This document shows, one piece after another, positions 35,426 to 44,097 of a DNA stretch of 64,000 nucleotides. This DNA is from Terriglobus albidus (GTDB lineage: Bacteria > Acidobacteriota > Terriglobia > Terriglobales > Acidobacteriaceae). Positions within the stretch are counted from its first letter, which is position 1; the number at the start of each line of letters is the position of its first letter. The notes under the pieces were generated by a model. It had not been told where the DNA came from. It was given only the letters and a program-made list of their open reading frames with translations, and did not search any database. Position numbers and translations under genes: made by a program. The stretch covers positions 5,084,001 through 5,148,000 of the forward strand of contig NZ_CP042806.1 in assembly GCF_008000815.1 (NCBI RefSeq), given 5' to 3'.

Positions 35426-36286
35426 ATGTCCCGCAGATCGGTTGTCGTTACCGGAGCCTCCAGCGGCATTGGCCTGGCTACCGTAAGAGTTCTCACCAGG
35501 CATGGGTTCCATGTCTTCGGCACCGTTCGCCGGCAGGAAGATTTCCACATGCTGCAATCCTGGTGCACTCCCCTTCTGATGGACGTCACGGATGAGGCCT
35601 CTATCCAGCGAGTTTTTGAGGAGGTCCGCTCTGCACTCGGAGGAGAGACACTGGCTGGGCTGGTCAACAACGCCGGCATCGCCGTGCATGGCCCTTTGGC
35701 CTACCTGCCGATCGACGACTTCCGGCGTCAGCTCGAGGTGAATCTGGTGGCTCCGGTTCGCCTGAGCCAGGTCTTTGCTCCCCTGCTGGGTGCTGACCGC
35801 GGCCGTACTGGGCCGCCCGGGCGCATCGTGAATGTCAGCTCCGTCTCCGGGAAGCTGGCTTCGCCCTTCCTGGGAGCCTATGCTGCGTCCAAATTTGGGC
35901 TGGAAGCTATTTCAGAATCGATGCGGCGCGAACTTTTGCTGCACGGAATCGACGTGATCGTGGTGGCTCCGGGCGCCGTCGTAACCCCCATCTGGGACAA
36001 GGCAGAGGCCATCGGTATCGAACAGTTCCGCCAGACCGAATACGCCACGGCGCTGGAGCGTTTTGCACAGATTTTCCTCACCCAGGGCAGGCAGGGATTC
36101 CCGCCCGAGCGTGTGGGCAAGGTGATCCTCGCAGCGCTTACGGCTTCCAGGCCGAAGACCAGGTACGCGGTGGTGCCTCATAGATTTCGGGGGTGGATAC
36201 TCCCAAAGATCGTGCCCGCTCGCATGGCAGACCGTTACGTCGGCAAGCTGCTCGGCCTGACGCTCCACGCCGGGAAAGACCGCTGA
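35426..36286 (+). CDS. Short-chain dehydrogenase/reductase
   Basis: A 286-residue classical SDR. TGASSGIG is at residues 9-16, NNAG in the middle, and the catalytic SVSGK...YAASK block is intact. It resembles 17-beta-hydroxysteroid or retinol dehydrogenase-like SDRs of about 280 residues. The substrate is unknown. It follows the rplK terminator and ends just before a second SDR encoded on the other strand. Confidence 0.88.
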   Translation: MSRRSVVVTGASSGIGLATVRVLTRHGFHVFGTVRRQEDFHMLQSWCTPLLMDVTDEASIQRVFEEVRSALGGETLAGLVNNAGIAVHGPLAYLPIDDFRRQLEVNLVAPVRLSQVFAPLLGADRGRTGPPGRIVNVSSVSGKLASPFLGAYAASKFGLEAISESMRRELLLHGIDVIVVAPGAVVTPIWDKAEAIGIEQFRQTEYATALERFAQIFLTQGRQGFPPERVGKVILAALTASRPKTRYAVVPHRFRGWILPKIVPARMADRYVGKLLGLTLHAGKDR

Positions 36287-36312
36287 GCGGCCCTCCCCCG
36301 GTTTAGAGGCCA

Positions 36313-37176
36313 CTACCGCGTCTGCAGTTCCGCGAAGGGTACTGTTCCCTCGAAGACAGTGGAATGTGTCAGGTCCCGGAAGCGCTCCGCCTCCTGGTGA
36401 CGCGCATCTTCCGCCATCCTGACCCGCTTCTCGGCATCCACGCCGAGGATCAGCCGCATGGGCACCTCCTCGCTGTTGGCCAGCTTCACGATCAGAGCCG
36501 CGATCTTCTTCGGGTCACCCTCCTGGTGCCCTTCATATTTGTCTCTCAGGGCGATAAGCTGTCCGACCGAGGGCTCGTAGTCCGGCAGCAGATCCGGAAG
36601 GCCTGCACCGGCGCGGCGAAGCCAGTTGGTGCGGATGCCGCCCGGCTCCAGGGTACAAATCTTTACGCCGAAGGGTGCGACCTCGAGTGCAACCGAGTCA
36701 CTGAAGCCGCCTACCGCCCATTTGGCGGCGTGATACGGAGCATTCCCCGGCATAGCGATGCGGCCGCCGATCGACGAGACCTGAAAGATCAGCCCGCTGC
36801 GCTGCTTACGCATCTGCGGCAAGGCCGCGCGTGTGGTGTAGACCACGCCATACAAGCAGGTGTCGACAACGGCCTGGAAATCCTCCGGAGAGATCTGCTC
36901 AAAGGGAGCAAACAATCCGTAGCCGGCGTTGTTAACCAGAACGTCCAGGGAGCCGAAAGTATCAATGGCGGTTTGCACAGCTGCTTGTGCGGCGGCCTCG
37001 TCCCGAACCTCCAGCTTCACCGGCTTGATGCGTTCTCCGTACTGGGCCATCAGCGGTGCAAGCTCCTCGATCCGTCGCGCACCGGCGACCACCGAATCTC
37101 CCGCTGCAAGGGCAGCCTCCACGATGTCCCGCCCGAGACCATTGCCGCTTCCCGTTACCAACCAGACCTTGCTCAT
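36313..37176 (-). CDS. Short-chain dehydrogenase/reductase, probably TetR-controlled
   Basis: A 287-residue SDR. I start it at the ATG at 37176, preceded by GGAGGA; upstream Mets in frame lack a ribosome-binding site. TGSGNGLG near residue 8, NNAGYGLFAPFE, and the catalytic SSIGGRIAMP...YHAAK block are all present. Such oxidoreductases often belong to small TetR-regulated detoxification units, and a TetR gene lies upstream on the same strand (37437-38003). The link is inference. Confidence 0.85.
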   Translation of the reverse strand: MSKVWLVTGSGNGLGRDIVEAALAAGDSVVAGARRIEELAPLMAQYGERIKPVKLEVRDEAAAQAAVQTAIDTFGSLDVLVNNAGYGLFAPFEQISPEDFQAVVDTCLYGVVYTTRAALPQMRKQRSGLIFQVSSIGGRIAMPGNAPYHAAKWAVGGFSDSVALEVAPFGVKICTLEPGGIRTNWLRRAGAGLPDLLPDYEPSVGQLIALRDKYEGHQEGDPKKIAALIVKLANSEEVPMRLILGVDAEKRVRMAEDARHQEAERFRDLTHSTVFEGTVPFAELQTR

Positions 37177-37297
37177 CTTAAGAATTCCTCCTGCAAGATC
37201 AGATTCCATAATGAGTGAGTAGTTGCTCATTTATTTAATTCAAGCTACCCTCTTTTGTTTTTGTCATCCCGCAGGGATCTGCTTTGCTAAATCCTGA

Positions 37298-37376
37298 CCT
37301 CAGCGGCTGAAGCCGCTCTTCTTTTCGGCGGGTATGCGGGACGGCTTGAAGCCGTCCCCTTAAGCACTACATTCGC
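37298..37376. repeat. Dispersed palindromic repeat family B, copy 2
   Basis: CAGCGGCTGAAGCCGC at 37301-37316 and GGGACGGCTTGAAGCCGTCCC at 37338-37358, then TTAAGCA and ATTCGC, the same order as at 17239-17316. The bases before it (TTTTGTTTTTGTCATCCCGCAGGG) resemble one arm of family C. It lies between the SDR and TetR genes. Confidence 0.75.
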
Positions 37377-37436
37377 GCTACGCGCGAACGGTGAACGAAA
37401 CGGACAACTGAATGGATGACGGCCCCTACTCTGCTG

Positions 37437-38003
37437 CTACTGCAAAGCACGCCAGAAGAGATCAAACGTCTTTTCTTTCAGGCTTTCGCGCTGGCGTGGT
37501 TTTTTGGCGATGTACTCCATGGCGGCGTCCTGCATGGCGCCCATCATCGAGCTGGCGAAGCCTTTGGGCAATCCCTTCGCGGCGATGCGTTCTTCCACCC
37601 CGGCGAGGGCGCTATCTACCTCTCCGCGCATGGCGGCGCTTTTCGCCCTGGTCTCCTCCGTCAGCACCTCCGAAAGGTTCAGGCGCATGGAGACGGACCG
37701 CTTCTCCGGGTAGGCGATTGCCCAGTCCAGGCTGACGGACCAGACGTGCCAGGCACGGTCCCTGAGCGAACCTTTTACGGGGAAACCTTTGTGGATGACG
37801 CCGTAGATCTCCGCCTTTAGTTCAAGATAGAGTTCGTTGAGAAGCTGTTCCTTGGTGGCGAAGTAGGTATACAGAGTTCCTTCGGCCACTCCCGCGCGCT
37901 TTGCAATCCGTGACGTGGAGACGGAGAGTCCCGCGGCGGCAATCTCATGAATTGCCGCCTGCAGCAGGGCGGAGCGTTTTTCCGGACTGAGGGGCCGCGC
38001 CAT
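37437..38003 (-). CDS. TetR-family transcriptional regulator
   Basis: A 188-residue regulator. The N-terminal helix-turn-helix is typical (SALLQAAIHEIAAAGLSVST, then IAKRAGVAEGTLYTYFATKEQL, residues about 11-54). The C-terminal ligand domain is helical and variable. It is upstream of the SDR at 36313-37176 on the same strand, which it may control. Its start is 14 bp from a MITE-like repeat that separates it from the divergent sigma factor operon. Confidence 0.92.
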   Translation of the reverse strand: MARPLSPEKRSALLQAAIHEIAAAGLSVSTSRIAKRAGVAEGTLYTYFATKEQLLNELYLELKAEIYGVIHKGFPVKGSLRDRAWHVWSVSLDWAIAYPEKRSVSMRLNLSEVLTEETRAKSAAMRGEVDSALAGVEERIAAKGLPKGFASSMMGAMQDAAMEYIAKKPRQRESLKEKTFDLFWRALQ

Positions 38004-38016
38004 CTCTACCGAGTAT

Positions 38017-38132
38017 TAGAGCATTTTCCCTGTTGCTGGGTATCCCGGAAGAGAAGCGCAGCGGCGTTTTCATCGCGGAAAACGCCCATGGATGCGGAAG
38101 CCCTACTCTACTCCTACAGGGAAAATACTCTA
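38017..38132. repeat. MITE-like 116-bp repeat, copy 2
   Basis: Starts TAGAGCATTTTCCCTG and ends CAGGGAAAATACTCTA (15 of 16 bp inverted), with an internal GCGTTTTC-ATCGC-GGAAAACGC palindrome. It lies between the divergent TetR and ECF sigma genes, where it may contribute to or separate their promoters. Confidence 0.9.
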
Positions 38133-38188
38133 CAAGAAAATCTGCAATATGTTTTGAGTTGCTTCGTTCTACAGGATGAGCGAAGCGC

Positions 38189-38752
38189 ATGACGCACGAG
38201 ATGAGCCTCGACGAACAGGACCGGTTCCTTACCGAGACGATGGAGCGCGATAAGCCCCGTCTGCGCAGCTTCATTCGCCGACGGGTGAAGGATGCCGACC
38301 AGGCCGAGGACATTCTGCAGGAGGTCTTCTACGAGCTGGTGGAGACCTACCGAATGATGAAGCCGGTGGAAACGGTTACCGGGTGGATGTTCACCGTTGC
38401 CCGCAACCGGATCACGGATATGTTCCGGAAGAAGACTCCGGAGTCATTGCAGCAGCCAGTGATGGACGACAGCTCATTGACGCTTGAGGATCTATTGCCC
38501 TCACGCGATGCAGGCCCGGAAGCAGCGTATGCGCGAGAGGTATTGATGGATCTGATTGAAGAAGCTCTGGATGAGCTGCCACAGGCACAGCGCGAGGTGT
38601 TTATCGCGCATGAGATCGACGGGCTGAGCTTCAAAGAGATCTCCGCCGCGACCGGTGTGGGTGTAAGTACCCTGCTCTCGCGCAAACGATATGCCGTGCT
38701 GCATCTGCGGGAGCGGCTGGAAGAGATGAAAGACGTATTTGAAAGCAGGTAG
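38189..38752 (+). CDS. ECF-type RNA polymerase sigma factor
   Basis: A 187-residue sigma-70 family protein with only regions 2 and 4. Region 2: RRRVKDADQAEDILQEVFYE and TGWMFTVARNRITDMFRKK; region 4: LDELPQAQREVFIAHEIDGL and FKEISAATGVGVSTLLSRKR. The next gene starts 3 bp after its stop and encodes a small membrane protein, a common place for a cognate anti-sigma factor. The signal is unknown. Confidence 0.92.
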   Translation: MTHEMSLDEQDRFLTETMERDKPRLRSFIRRRVKDADQAEDILQEVFYELVETYRMMKPVETVTGWMFTVARNRITDMFRKKTPESLQQPVMDDSSLTLEDLLPSRDAGPEAAYAREVLMDLIEEALDELPQAQREVFIAHEIDGLSFKEISAATGVGVSTLLSRKRYAVLHLRERLEEMKDVFESR

Positions 38753-38755
38753 GCG

Positions 38756-39139
38756 ATGAGAAAGCCATTCAAAATTGTGAAGGTGTTGCTGATCGCGGCG
38801 GTGGCCGCAACGGTTGTTGGATTTGCGGTCATGTTGCTGTGGAATGCACTGATGCCGGCGATCTTCGCCCTGCCCCGCATCACCTACTGGCAGGCACTCG
38901 GGCTCTTTGTTCTTGGCAAGCTGCTCTTTGGCGGCTTTCACGGTCGCAGACATCATGACGGCTACCGCTGGGGACGTCATATGCGCGAGCGCTGGGAACA
39001 GATGTCTCCGGAAGAGCGCGAGAAGTTACGTGAAGGCCTGCGCGGCAGCCGCTGCTGGCCAGGACACCCCGGATACCGCGGCGGGCCGTGGGGACGCGGC
39101 GATGAAGTCCCGAAAAAAGAGGAGGCAAGCCGTGGATGA
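38756..39139 (+). CDS. Small membrane protein downstream of ECF sigma, possible anti-sigma
   Basis: A 127-residue protein with two hydrophobic helices (about 9-30 and 44-62), then a His/Arg-rich segment (GGFHGRRHHDGYRWGRHMRE) and a helix (MSPEEREKLREGL). The tail is Gly/Trp-rich. Position right after the sigma gene suggests an anti-sigma or sensor role, and the His cluster could bind metal. Both are inference; no known anti-sigma domain is visible. Confidence 0.65.
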   Translation: MRKPFKIVKVLLIAAVAATVVGFAVMLLWNALMPAIFALPRITYWQALGLFVLGKLLFGGFHGRRHHDGYRWGRHMRERWEQMSPEEREKLREGLRGSRCWPGHPGYRGGPWGRGDEVPKKEEASRG

Positions 39140-39302
39140 ACAGACATTGAGAACCGATCTGCTGATGCCCCGGCTGGCGGAGCTGGAAGCAGAGAATGAG
39201 CGGCTGCGGCAGATGCTGGCGGAGTTGTTGATGACGAATCAGGTGTTGCGGCAGGGACGGAGTTCTACAGAGCGTGAAACGAAGTCGTTATTGAGGGCGT
39301 AG
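39132..39302 (+). CDS. Small leucine-zipper-like coiled-coil protein
   Basis: A 56-residue protein starting at the GTG at 39132, 8 bp inside the end of the preceding gene and directly after AGAGGAGG. Residues about 12-42 are a continuous heptad helix (LAELEAENERLRQMLAELLM) typical of dimeric coiled coils. It is the third gene of the sigma operon. An ATG ten codons earlier is in frame but less well placed. Confidence 0.6.
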   Translation: MDEQTLRTDLLMPRLAELEAENERLRQMLAELLMTNQVLRQGRSSTERETKSLLRA

Positions 39303-39317
39303 GTAGAGATCGGGTGC

Positions 39318-39362
39318 CCCACATATGCGCAGCATATGTGGGAGATCGAGCGAAGCTCGATA
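39318..39362. other. Two adjacent hairpins after the sigma operon
   Basis: CCCACATATGC-GCA-GCATATGTGGG (11-bp stem) followed by GATCGAGC/GCTCGAT. A short T-rich stretch follows (TGTTTTTGATTT), so the pair may end transcription of the sigma operon. Confidence 0.5.
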
Positions 39363-39393
39363 GATGTTTTTGATTTGTCTTAGAACGTGCTGT

Positions 39394-39726
39394 CTATCGG
39401 GTGATCTCAAAGAAACGAACCGTCCTCCTCCTCGGAATCCAGAACCAGAGATCCTGCAAGAACGTGATCAATATAACGGAACCACATACCAGCAACAGCA
39501 AGCCCTGAACTTGTTGCCCAGGGGTACGAAGATGCCCAACCTGGGCCTCGCAGGAAAACTGAAACATTACGACGCCGCTCTCGGCCGGTTGTGGCAATTG
39601 AGTCTTCTCAGAGACACGCTTCTCGAGCCGATGACACTCGGCCATCTCGGTCTTTATTCGATAGACAGTCGGGATAAAGGCCACCAGAAAGAGCGCGAAG
39701 AAGATAAGGAATCTGCGAGAAAACAT
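39394..39726 (-). CDS. Small hypothetical membrane protein
   Basis: A 110-residue protein with hydrophobic segments at about 5-21 and 74-90 and a short soluble part with two Cys. Its start overlaps the stop of the upstream gene (39726), so the pair is translationally coupled. I do not recognise it. Confidence 0.5.
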   Translation of the reverse strand: MFSRRFLIFFALFLVAFIPTVYRIKTEMAECHRLEKRVSEKTQLPQPAESGVVMFQFSCEAQVGHLRTPGQQVQGLLLLVCGSVILITFLQDLWFWIPRRRTVRFFEITR

Positions 39727-40373
39727 CAGGTGAATGCCCGCAGCTTAGAGTACTTGCGCCAATCGAAGGCGAGTGAAACCGGAGTCGCTGCCACGGAAAA
39801 CATCAGAAGCCAAGCCATCACTTTGTAAGACACCGGCAATGGCCGATCCACTATCCAGCAGGGATGAGGAGTTGTGCCGACCATACCCTCCTGAAGAGCA
39901 AATGCCTCCATCATCATTGCGGTCTCACATGGTCGTCTTTCTTCCATCTCCTTTCCGATGACATAAGTGATGTATCCGCCGGAAATGACGAGGAGAAGAA
40001 ACAGCATCTTCGTACGCGACGAAATCCAACCCAGTCTTGCGGCAGGGAGCACAACCTTACAGGACCGGCATCTACGCATCGATATCGTCCAGAAACCGGC
40101 ATAGGAACCTTTGCATACTGGGCAAAGTAGATGCCTCCGTTCCAAGCAGCCTTGAATTGCCCACGTCAACACAAGGAGAGAAGCCAGAACTACCCCGATA
40201 TAGAGCGCCAGGCGAAGCAGCGTCAGGTTCTGGTTATGTCGCGGCCAGGATACGAGATCTATGACAAGAAGCGTTGCGAAGATACAGACCGCCCCGATCG
40301 CAGTTCGCTTGGTTCGCTTGCGTGTCTGATAAAAACCCGCCCATTCACTGGGCGTTACCAACTTCTCTGGCAT
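39726..40373 (-). CDS. Hypothetical membrane protein with zinc-ribbon-like Cys pairs
   Basis: A 215-residue protein started at the ATG at 40373 (an upstream extension in frame is Arg/Pro-rich and unlikely). Three to four hydrophobic segments surround a soluble loop with CPVC and CRSC, arranged like a treble-clef or zinc ribbon. Forms a two-gene unit with the 110-residue membrane protein. The function is unknown. Confidence 0.5.
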   Translation of the reverse strand: MPEKLVTPSEWAGFYQTRKRTKRTAIGAVCIFATLLVIDLVSWPRHNQNLTLLRLALYIGVVLASLLVLTWAIQGCLERRHLLCPVCKGSYAGFWTISMRRCRSCKVVLPAARLGWISSRTKMLFLLLVISGGYITYVIGKEMEERRPCETAMMMEAFALQEGMVGTTPHPCWIVDRPLPVSYKVMAWLLMFSVAATPVSLAFDWRKYSKLRAFT

Positions 40374-40447
40374 AAAAGCATTCTCTAGAAAGCGGGCTCT
40401 CTTCGCCAGAAAATAACAAACCAAACACGTTCGCGCGTAGCGCGAAT

Positions 40448-40472
40448 GCCCAGGTCCCCTCGGGACCTGGGC
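40448..40472. other. Perfect 11-bp hairpin between convergent-side genes
   Basis: GCCCAGGTCCC-CTC-GGGACCTGGGC in the gap between the gene at 39726 and the HD-domain gene. A preceding TTCGCGCGTAGCGCGAA palindrome is similar to one near 37372. No T-tract. Confidence 0.5.
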
Positions 40473-40492
40473 ACCCGGTGTATGGGTTATTC

Positions 40493-41110
40493 CTAAGCTG
40501 CGGTTCCCTTCAAGCCCAGTTCTTCTGCGCGTGCCTGCAGGGCTGTCAGGCAATTGTTGATGTGATCGTCGATAGGAATCCCCAGCAGCTCTGCGCCTTG
40601 TGTCATGTCTTCACGCTTTACGGCGCGGGCAAAGGCTTTGTCTTTCATCTTCTTCTTTACGCCTGTTACTTCGACCTCAAAGATCGACTTGCTTGGCTTT
40701 ACCAAGGCACACGCCGTCAGAAAGCCTGCGAGCTCGTCACAGGCGAAGAGCGCCCGCTCCAGGTGCGTCTCTCGCGGTACGCCGCTGTAGTCTGCGTGGG
40801 ACAAAATGGCGCGGCGGATCTCTTCGGGCCAGCCCTGCTCCGCAAGCACCTTCTCACCGACGAAGGGATGTTCTTCGAGCGATGGGTGCCGATCATAGTC
40901 GAAGTCGTGGAGCAGGCCGGTGATGGCATATTTCTCGGTGAACGCTGCGGACTCGTCTCCGCTTAAGCCCAATCGTTCCGCCTCGCGGGCGCCGTAGAAC
41001 TCTGTGCAGGCCTCCACGGCAAGTGCATGCTTGATCAGGCTGGCAGACTCGGTCCACTCCTTCAATACTTCCCATGCGCGATCGCGGGTATATGAATGCA
41101 TGTGAGACAT
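40493..41110 (-). CDS. HD-domain phosphohydrolase
   Basis: About 205 residues; starts at 41131, 41110 or 41101 are all possible and none has a strong ribosome-binding site. HD-domain metal residues are visible: a His in KHALAVEA, the HD pair in GLLHDFDYDRHP, and a later His in ILSHADYSG. The layout resembles the small YedJ/HDIG group of hydrolases. The substrate (nucleotide or phosphate ester) is unknown. Confidence 0.8.
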   Translation of the reverse strand: MSHMHSYTRDRAWEVLKEWTESASLIKHALAVEACTEFYGAREAERLGLSGDESAAFTEKYAITGLLHDFDYDRHPSLEEHPFVGEKVLAEQGWPEEIRRAILSHADYSGVPRETHLERALFACDELAGFLTACALVKPSKSIFEVEVTGVKKKMKDKAFARAVKREDMTQGAELLGIPIDDHINNCLTALQARAEELGLKGTAA

Positions 41111-41358
41111 GGTAACGGGATTGCGAAGCATCTGCTCAAGTGAGAAAGCGTCCTCCTTTTCCTCAGAGGTGAAGTATGGCGGTGGGAAACAAGTTACTCT
41201 TTTGGTTCTTTTTCGGGTTTTCTCCCTGTTTTAGCTAATAATCATCGGGATTCCTCTTGACTAAGCAGTAACCGGGTGTCAATCTAGGCACATCCACACC
41301 GTCCAGGCATTGACGGGTGGGCGGGTCCCTTGCTCTGGCGACTTCGCGACAATTAAAT

Positions 41359-41892
41359 ATGGCAACCATGATGGCTCCCGTTGAACAGCGGGAAGTTCTT
41401 CGTTGCGATCACTGCAGTCTGGTTCAGTTCCGGACTACAAATGCGCTGTGCCGCCGCTGCCACAAGCCGCTTGAGGCTGATGAGCCGGAGGTCGCACCAG
41501 CACCCCTTGCAATCGTTCCGCCACAACCGGCTCAGGAAGGCTCGCTGCAGGTAGCGACCGCTGTGCGTGATCTGCGTCGCGTCCGCAACCTGTCGCAGCG
41601 CCAGTTGGCGACGCGCATGAACGTGCCGCGTACCTACATCTCAAAGATTGAGAACGGCAAAGCGATGCCGACGCTCGGCTCTCTGGAGCGGCTCGCTAAC
41701 GCGCTGCAGGTCGACATCTCGGCGCTGCTGCGTGACTCGCGCTCGCGCCGCACCGATGAGGCTGCTGTGCTGTTGGCTGATCCATTCCTGGCAGAGATTG
41801 CCGGCTATGTCAGCCAGTTGGACAGCCTGCAGCGTTCCATCTTCATGAATCACGTCCGTGAGCTCGCGAGCGGACGCCGGAAGATGGCGTAA
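41359..41892 (+). CDS. XRE-family regulator with N-terminal zinc ribbon
   Basis: A 177-residue protein starting at the ATG at 41359. Residues about 15-38 hold CDHC and CRRC, a probable zinc ribbon. An Ala/Pro linker leads to an XRE helix-turn-helix (VRDLRRVRNLSQRQLATRMN, then VPRTYISKIENGKAMPTLGS). The C-terminal helix may dimerise. The target is unknown; no operon partner. The 230-bp upstream region shows TTGACT but no good -10. Confidence 0.85.
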   Translation: MATMMAPVEQREVLRCDHCSLVQFRTTNALCRRCHKPLEADEPEVAPAPLAIVPPQPAQEGSLQVATAVRDLRRVRNLSQRQLATRMNVPRTYISKIENGKAMPTLGSLERLANALQVDISALLRDSRSRRTDEAAVLLADPFLAEIAGYVSQLDSLQRSIFMNHVRELASGRRKMA

Positions 41893-41998
41893 GCAAAGCA
41901 GTACCTGCTTTCTCTCTCCAAGATCCCGCGGAGGATGTTCCGGCATCCTTCGCGGACCCGCAATCCTGCGACGCGTCGCTTCTCAGGATTGCAGGGCT

Positions 41999-42610
41999 TC
42001 AAGACCTGGAAGTGAGATTGACCGCGAGACGAGAGACGAGATACTCCTGCAGCACGCTTTCGAAGTTTGAGAGCCACGCCGGATGCGCCGGCCATGCGGG
42101 AGCTGTCACCAGCGTTCCATCCACAACCGCCTCGGTCATCCCGATCGGCTGATACGATCCGCCGGCCAGCTTTACCTCTGATGCACACGCCGGATACGCA
42201 CTGATCTTTTTCCCCTGCAGCACGCCCGCTGCGGCAAGAATCTGCGGACCATGACAGACAGCCGCCACCGGTTTGCCCGCCTCGAAGAAGTGGCGCACAG
42301 TTTTCAACACGTCTTCATCCGTCCGTAGATACTCCGGCGACCGGCCACCTGGAATCACCAGGCCGTCATACTGCGCAACGTCTACCTCGACGAAGGTCGC
42401 GTTCAACATGAAGTTGTGGCCGCGCTTCTCGCTGTAGGTCTGGTCGCCTTCGAAGTCGTGAATCGCCGTGCGGACAAACTCGCCCTTGCTCTTCTTAGGG
42501 CAAACGGCATCGACGGTGTGTCCCAGCACCTGCAGGGTCTGGAACGGCACCATGACTTCATAGTCTTCAACGTAGTCGCCAACCAACATGAGCAGCTTCG
42601 CGTGCGCCAT
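41999..42610 (-). CDS. DJ-1/PfpI-family protein
   Basis: A 203-residue class I amidotransferase-like protein. The nucleophile elbow AAVCHGPQ contains the reactive Cys, and the N-terminal [17 protein letters not shown] carries the conserved acidic residue. It resembles PfpI-type chaperone/protease/glyoxalase proteins. A MITE-like copy lies just upstream of its start. Confidence 0.88.
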   Translation of the reverse strand: MAHAKLLMLVGDYVEDYEVMVPFQTLQVLGHTVDAVCPKKSKGEFVRTAIHDFEGDQTYSEKRGHNFMLNATFVEVDVAQYDGLVIPGGRSPEYLRTDEDVLKTVRHFFEAGKPVAAVCHGPQILAAAGVLQGKKISAYPACASEVKLAGGSYQPIGMTEAVVDGTLVTAPAWPAHPAWLSNFESVLQEYLVSRLAVNLTSRS

Positions 42611-42632
42611 GACTTCTCCTTCGATGGTTACC

Positions 42633-42748
42633 TAGAGCATTTCTCCTGTTGCAGGGTATCCCGGAAAGAGCGTGCAGCGGCGTTTTCATTGAGGAAAACG
42701 CCCATAGATGCATAAGCCCTGCACTACACCTACAGGAGAAACGCTCTA
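42633..42748. repeat. MITE-like 116-bp repeat, copy 3
   Basis: Starts TAGAGCATTTCTCCTG and ends CAGGAGAAACGCTCTA, with the central GCGTTTTC...GGAAAACGC palindrome. Its last three bases (CTA) are the reverse of the TAG stop codon of the minus-strand ndh gene, so the end of the element supplies that stop. Confidence 0.9.
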
Positions 42749-44086
42749 TCGTTTTGCGGTGAGCTCCGGAGCATTGAGGTCGAGCTTCTCTTCGACCTGC
42801 TGTTCATTCCATCCTGGCAGGTTCTGTGAGCCCACAATCAGCCGTGCGCCATCCTTGAAGAAGAGATAGGTGTACGCCCACTGGCGGAAGACCGAGAACC
42901 GGCTGCGGAAGTTGATGAGGAAGCTGATGTGGATCACCAGCCAGACGATCCACGCAGGAAAACCAGACATGTGCGCCTTGAAAGGCCAGATCACCTTGGC
43001 GATCGCCGCCTTACGGCCGATGGTGGCCATGTCGCCCTTATCGAAGTAGTGGAACGGAGTACGCTTCTCCCCGTTGATATCGGCGAGGATCAGCTTTGCG
43101 GCATGGACGCCCATCTGCATGGCCGGCTGCGCGGTACCGGGAACCTGACGCCCATCCTGCTCCACGTGCGCAAGGTCGCCGCAGATGAAGATCTCCGGAT
43201 GGTTCTTTGGGTTTAGGAACTGGTCCACTAGTACGCAGCCACGCCGGTCGATCTCCACCTTAAGCAGCTTTCCGAGCGGTGAGGCTTGCACGCCCGCAGC
43301 CCATAGGGTGACGACGGTATCGATCCGCCTTGCGTCCGGTCCAGTGCCCAGAATCACGTACCCCGGCTGGACATCGGTGACGTGCTGCCCGGTCAGGACC
43401 TGAACTCCAAGGTCGTTGAGCTGACGGACAGCGCTCTCGCGAAGATCCTCCGGGTACGCAGCCAGAATGCTGGGCGAGCCCTCCAGGATCAGAACCTTGG
43501 CCTGTGATGGATCGATGTGGCGGAAGTCACGACGCATGTATAACTTGGCGATATCGGAGATGGCGCCGGCAAGCTCTACGCCGGTCGGTCCCCCACCGAT
43601 GATGACGAAGTTCAGCTCCGGGTGCGTGCCTTTTTCGAGCATCTCGCGCTCGGCGAGTTCGAAGGCCAGCAGCACCCGTCGGCGGATCTCCACAGCGTCT
43701 TCGATCGTCTTGAGACCGGGAGCCAGCTTGGACCATTCGTCCTGCCCGAAGTAGGAGTGCGTCGATCCGGTGGCGACGATCAGATAGTCGTAGGTAAGCT
43801 GTGCACCCGACCGAAGATCGACCCGCCTGCGATCGGTGTCGAAGCCAATGGCTTCATCCATCAGCACCTCGACATTGGAATTGTGCCGAAAGACCGCACG
43901 AATCGGCTGAGCAATATCGGAGGGATTCAGCACCGCCAGAGCCACCTGGTACAGCAGCGGCTGAAAGGTATGGTGATTACGACGATCGACGATCGTGATA
44001 TCCATCGCCTGCTTCGCCAGAGTCTGCGCTGCGCGTAGACCGGCAAATCCTGCACCCAGAATGACTACCCGTTTGCGTTCGGCCAT
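42746..44086 (-). CDS. ndh: Type II NADH:quinone dehydrogenase (NDH-2)
   Basis: About 446 residues. I prefer the ATG at 44086 (MAERKRVV), which has GGGGG upstream; the ATG four codons earlier touches the MITE copy and would need a ribosome-binding site inside it. Motifs: FAD-binding VVILGAGFAGLRAAQTL, NAD-binding FVIIGGGPTGVELAG, and GDLAHVEQDGRQVPGTAQPAMQMG. A C-terminal amphipathic region anchors it to the membrane. It oxidises NADH with quinone without pumping protons. Inverted MITE copies lie at both ends. Confidence 0.92.
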   Translation of the reverse strand: MAERKRVVILGAGFAGLRAAQTLAKQAMDITIVDRRNHHTFQPLLYQVALAVLNPSDIAQPIRAVFRHNSNVEVLMDEAIGFDTDRRRVDLRSGAQLTYDYLIVATGSTHSYFGQDEWSKLAPGLKTIEDAVEIRRRVLLAFELAEREMLEKGTHPELNFVIIGGGPTGVELAGAISDIAKLYMRRDFRHIDPSQAKVLILEGSPSILAAYPEDLRESAVRQLNDLGVQVLTGQHVTDVQPGYVILGTGPDARRIDTVVTLWAAGVQASPLGKLLKVEIDRRGCVLVDQFLNPKNHPEIFICGDLAHVEQDGRQVPGTAQPAMQMGVHAAKLILADINGEKRTPFHYFDKGDMATIGRKAAIAKVIWPFKAHMSGFPAWIVWLVIHISFLINFRSRFSVFRQWAYTYLFFKDGARLIVGSQNLPGWNEQQVEEKLDLNAPELTAKR

Positions 44087-44097
44087 CTCTACCCCCA

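Noticed and set aside
38017-38132. Short peptides containing FPCCWVSRKRSAAAFS in several places
   Set aside because: These are translations of the MITE-like repeat in different copies. They lack consistent starts, and the conservation is of DNA ends and palindromes rather than of codons.
39364-39828. A 154-residue plus-strand ORF
   Set aside because: Opposite the coupled membrane-protein genes, which have signal-like helices and overlapping start/stop; composition on the plus strand is not protein-like.
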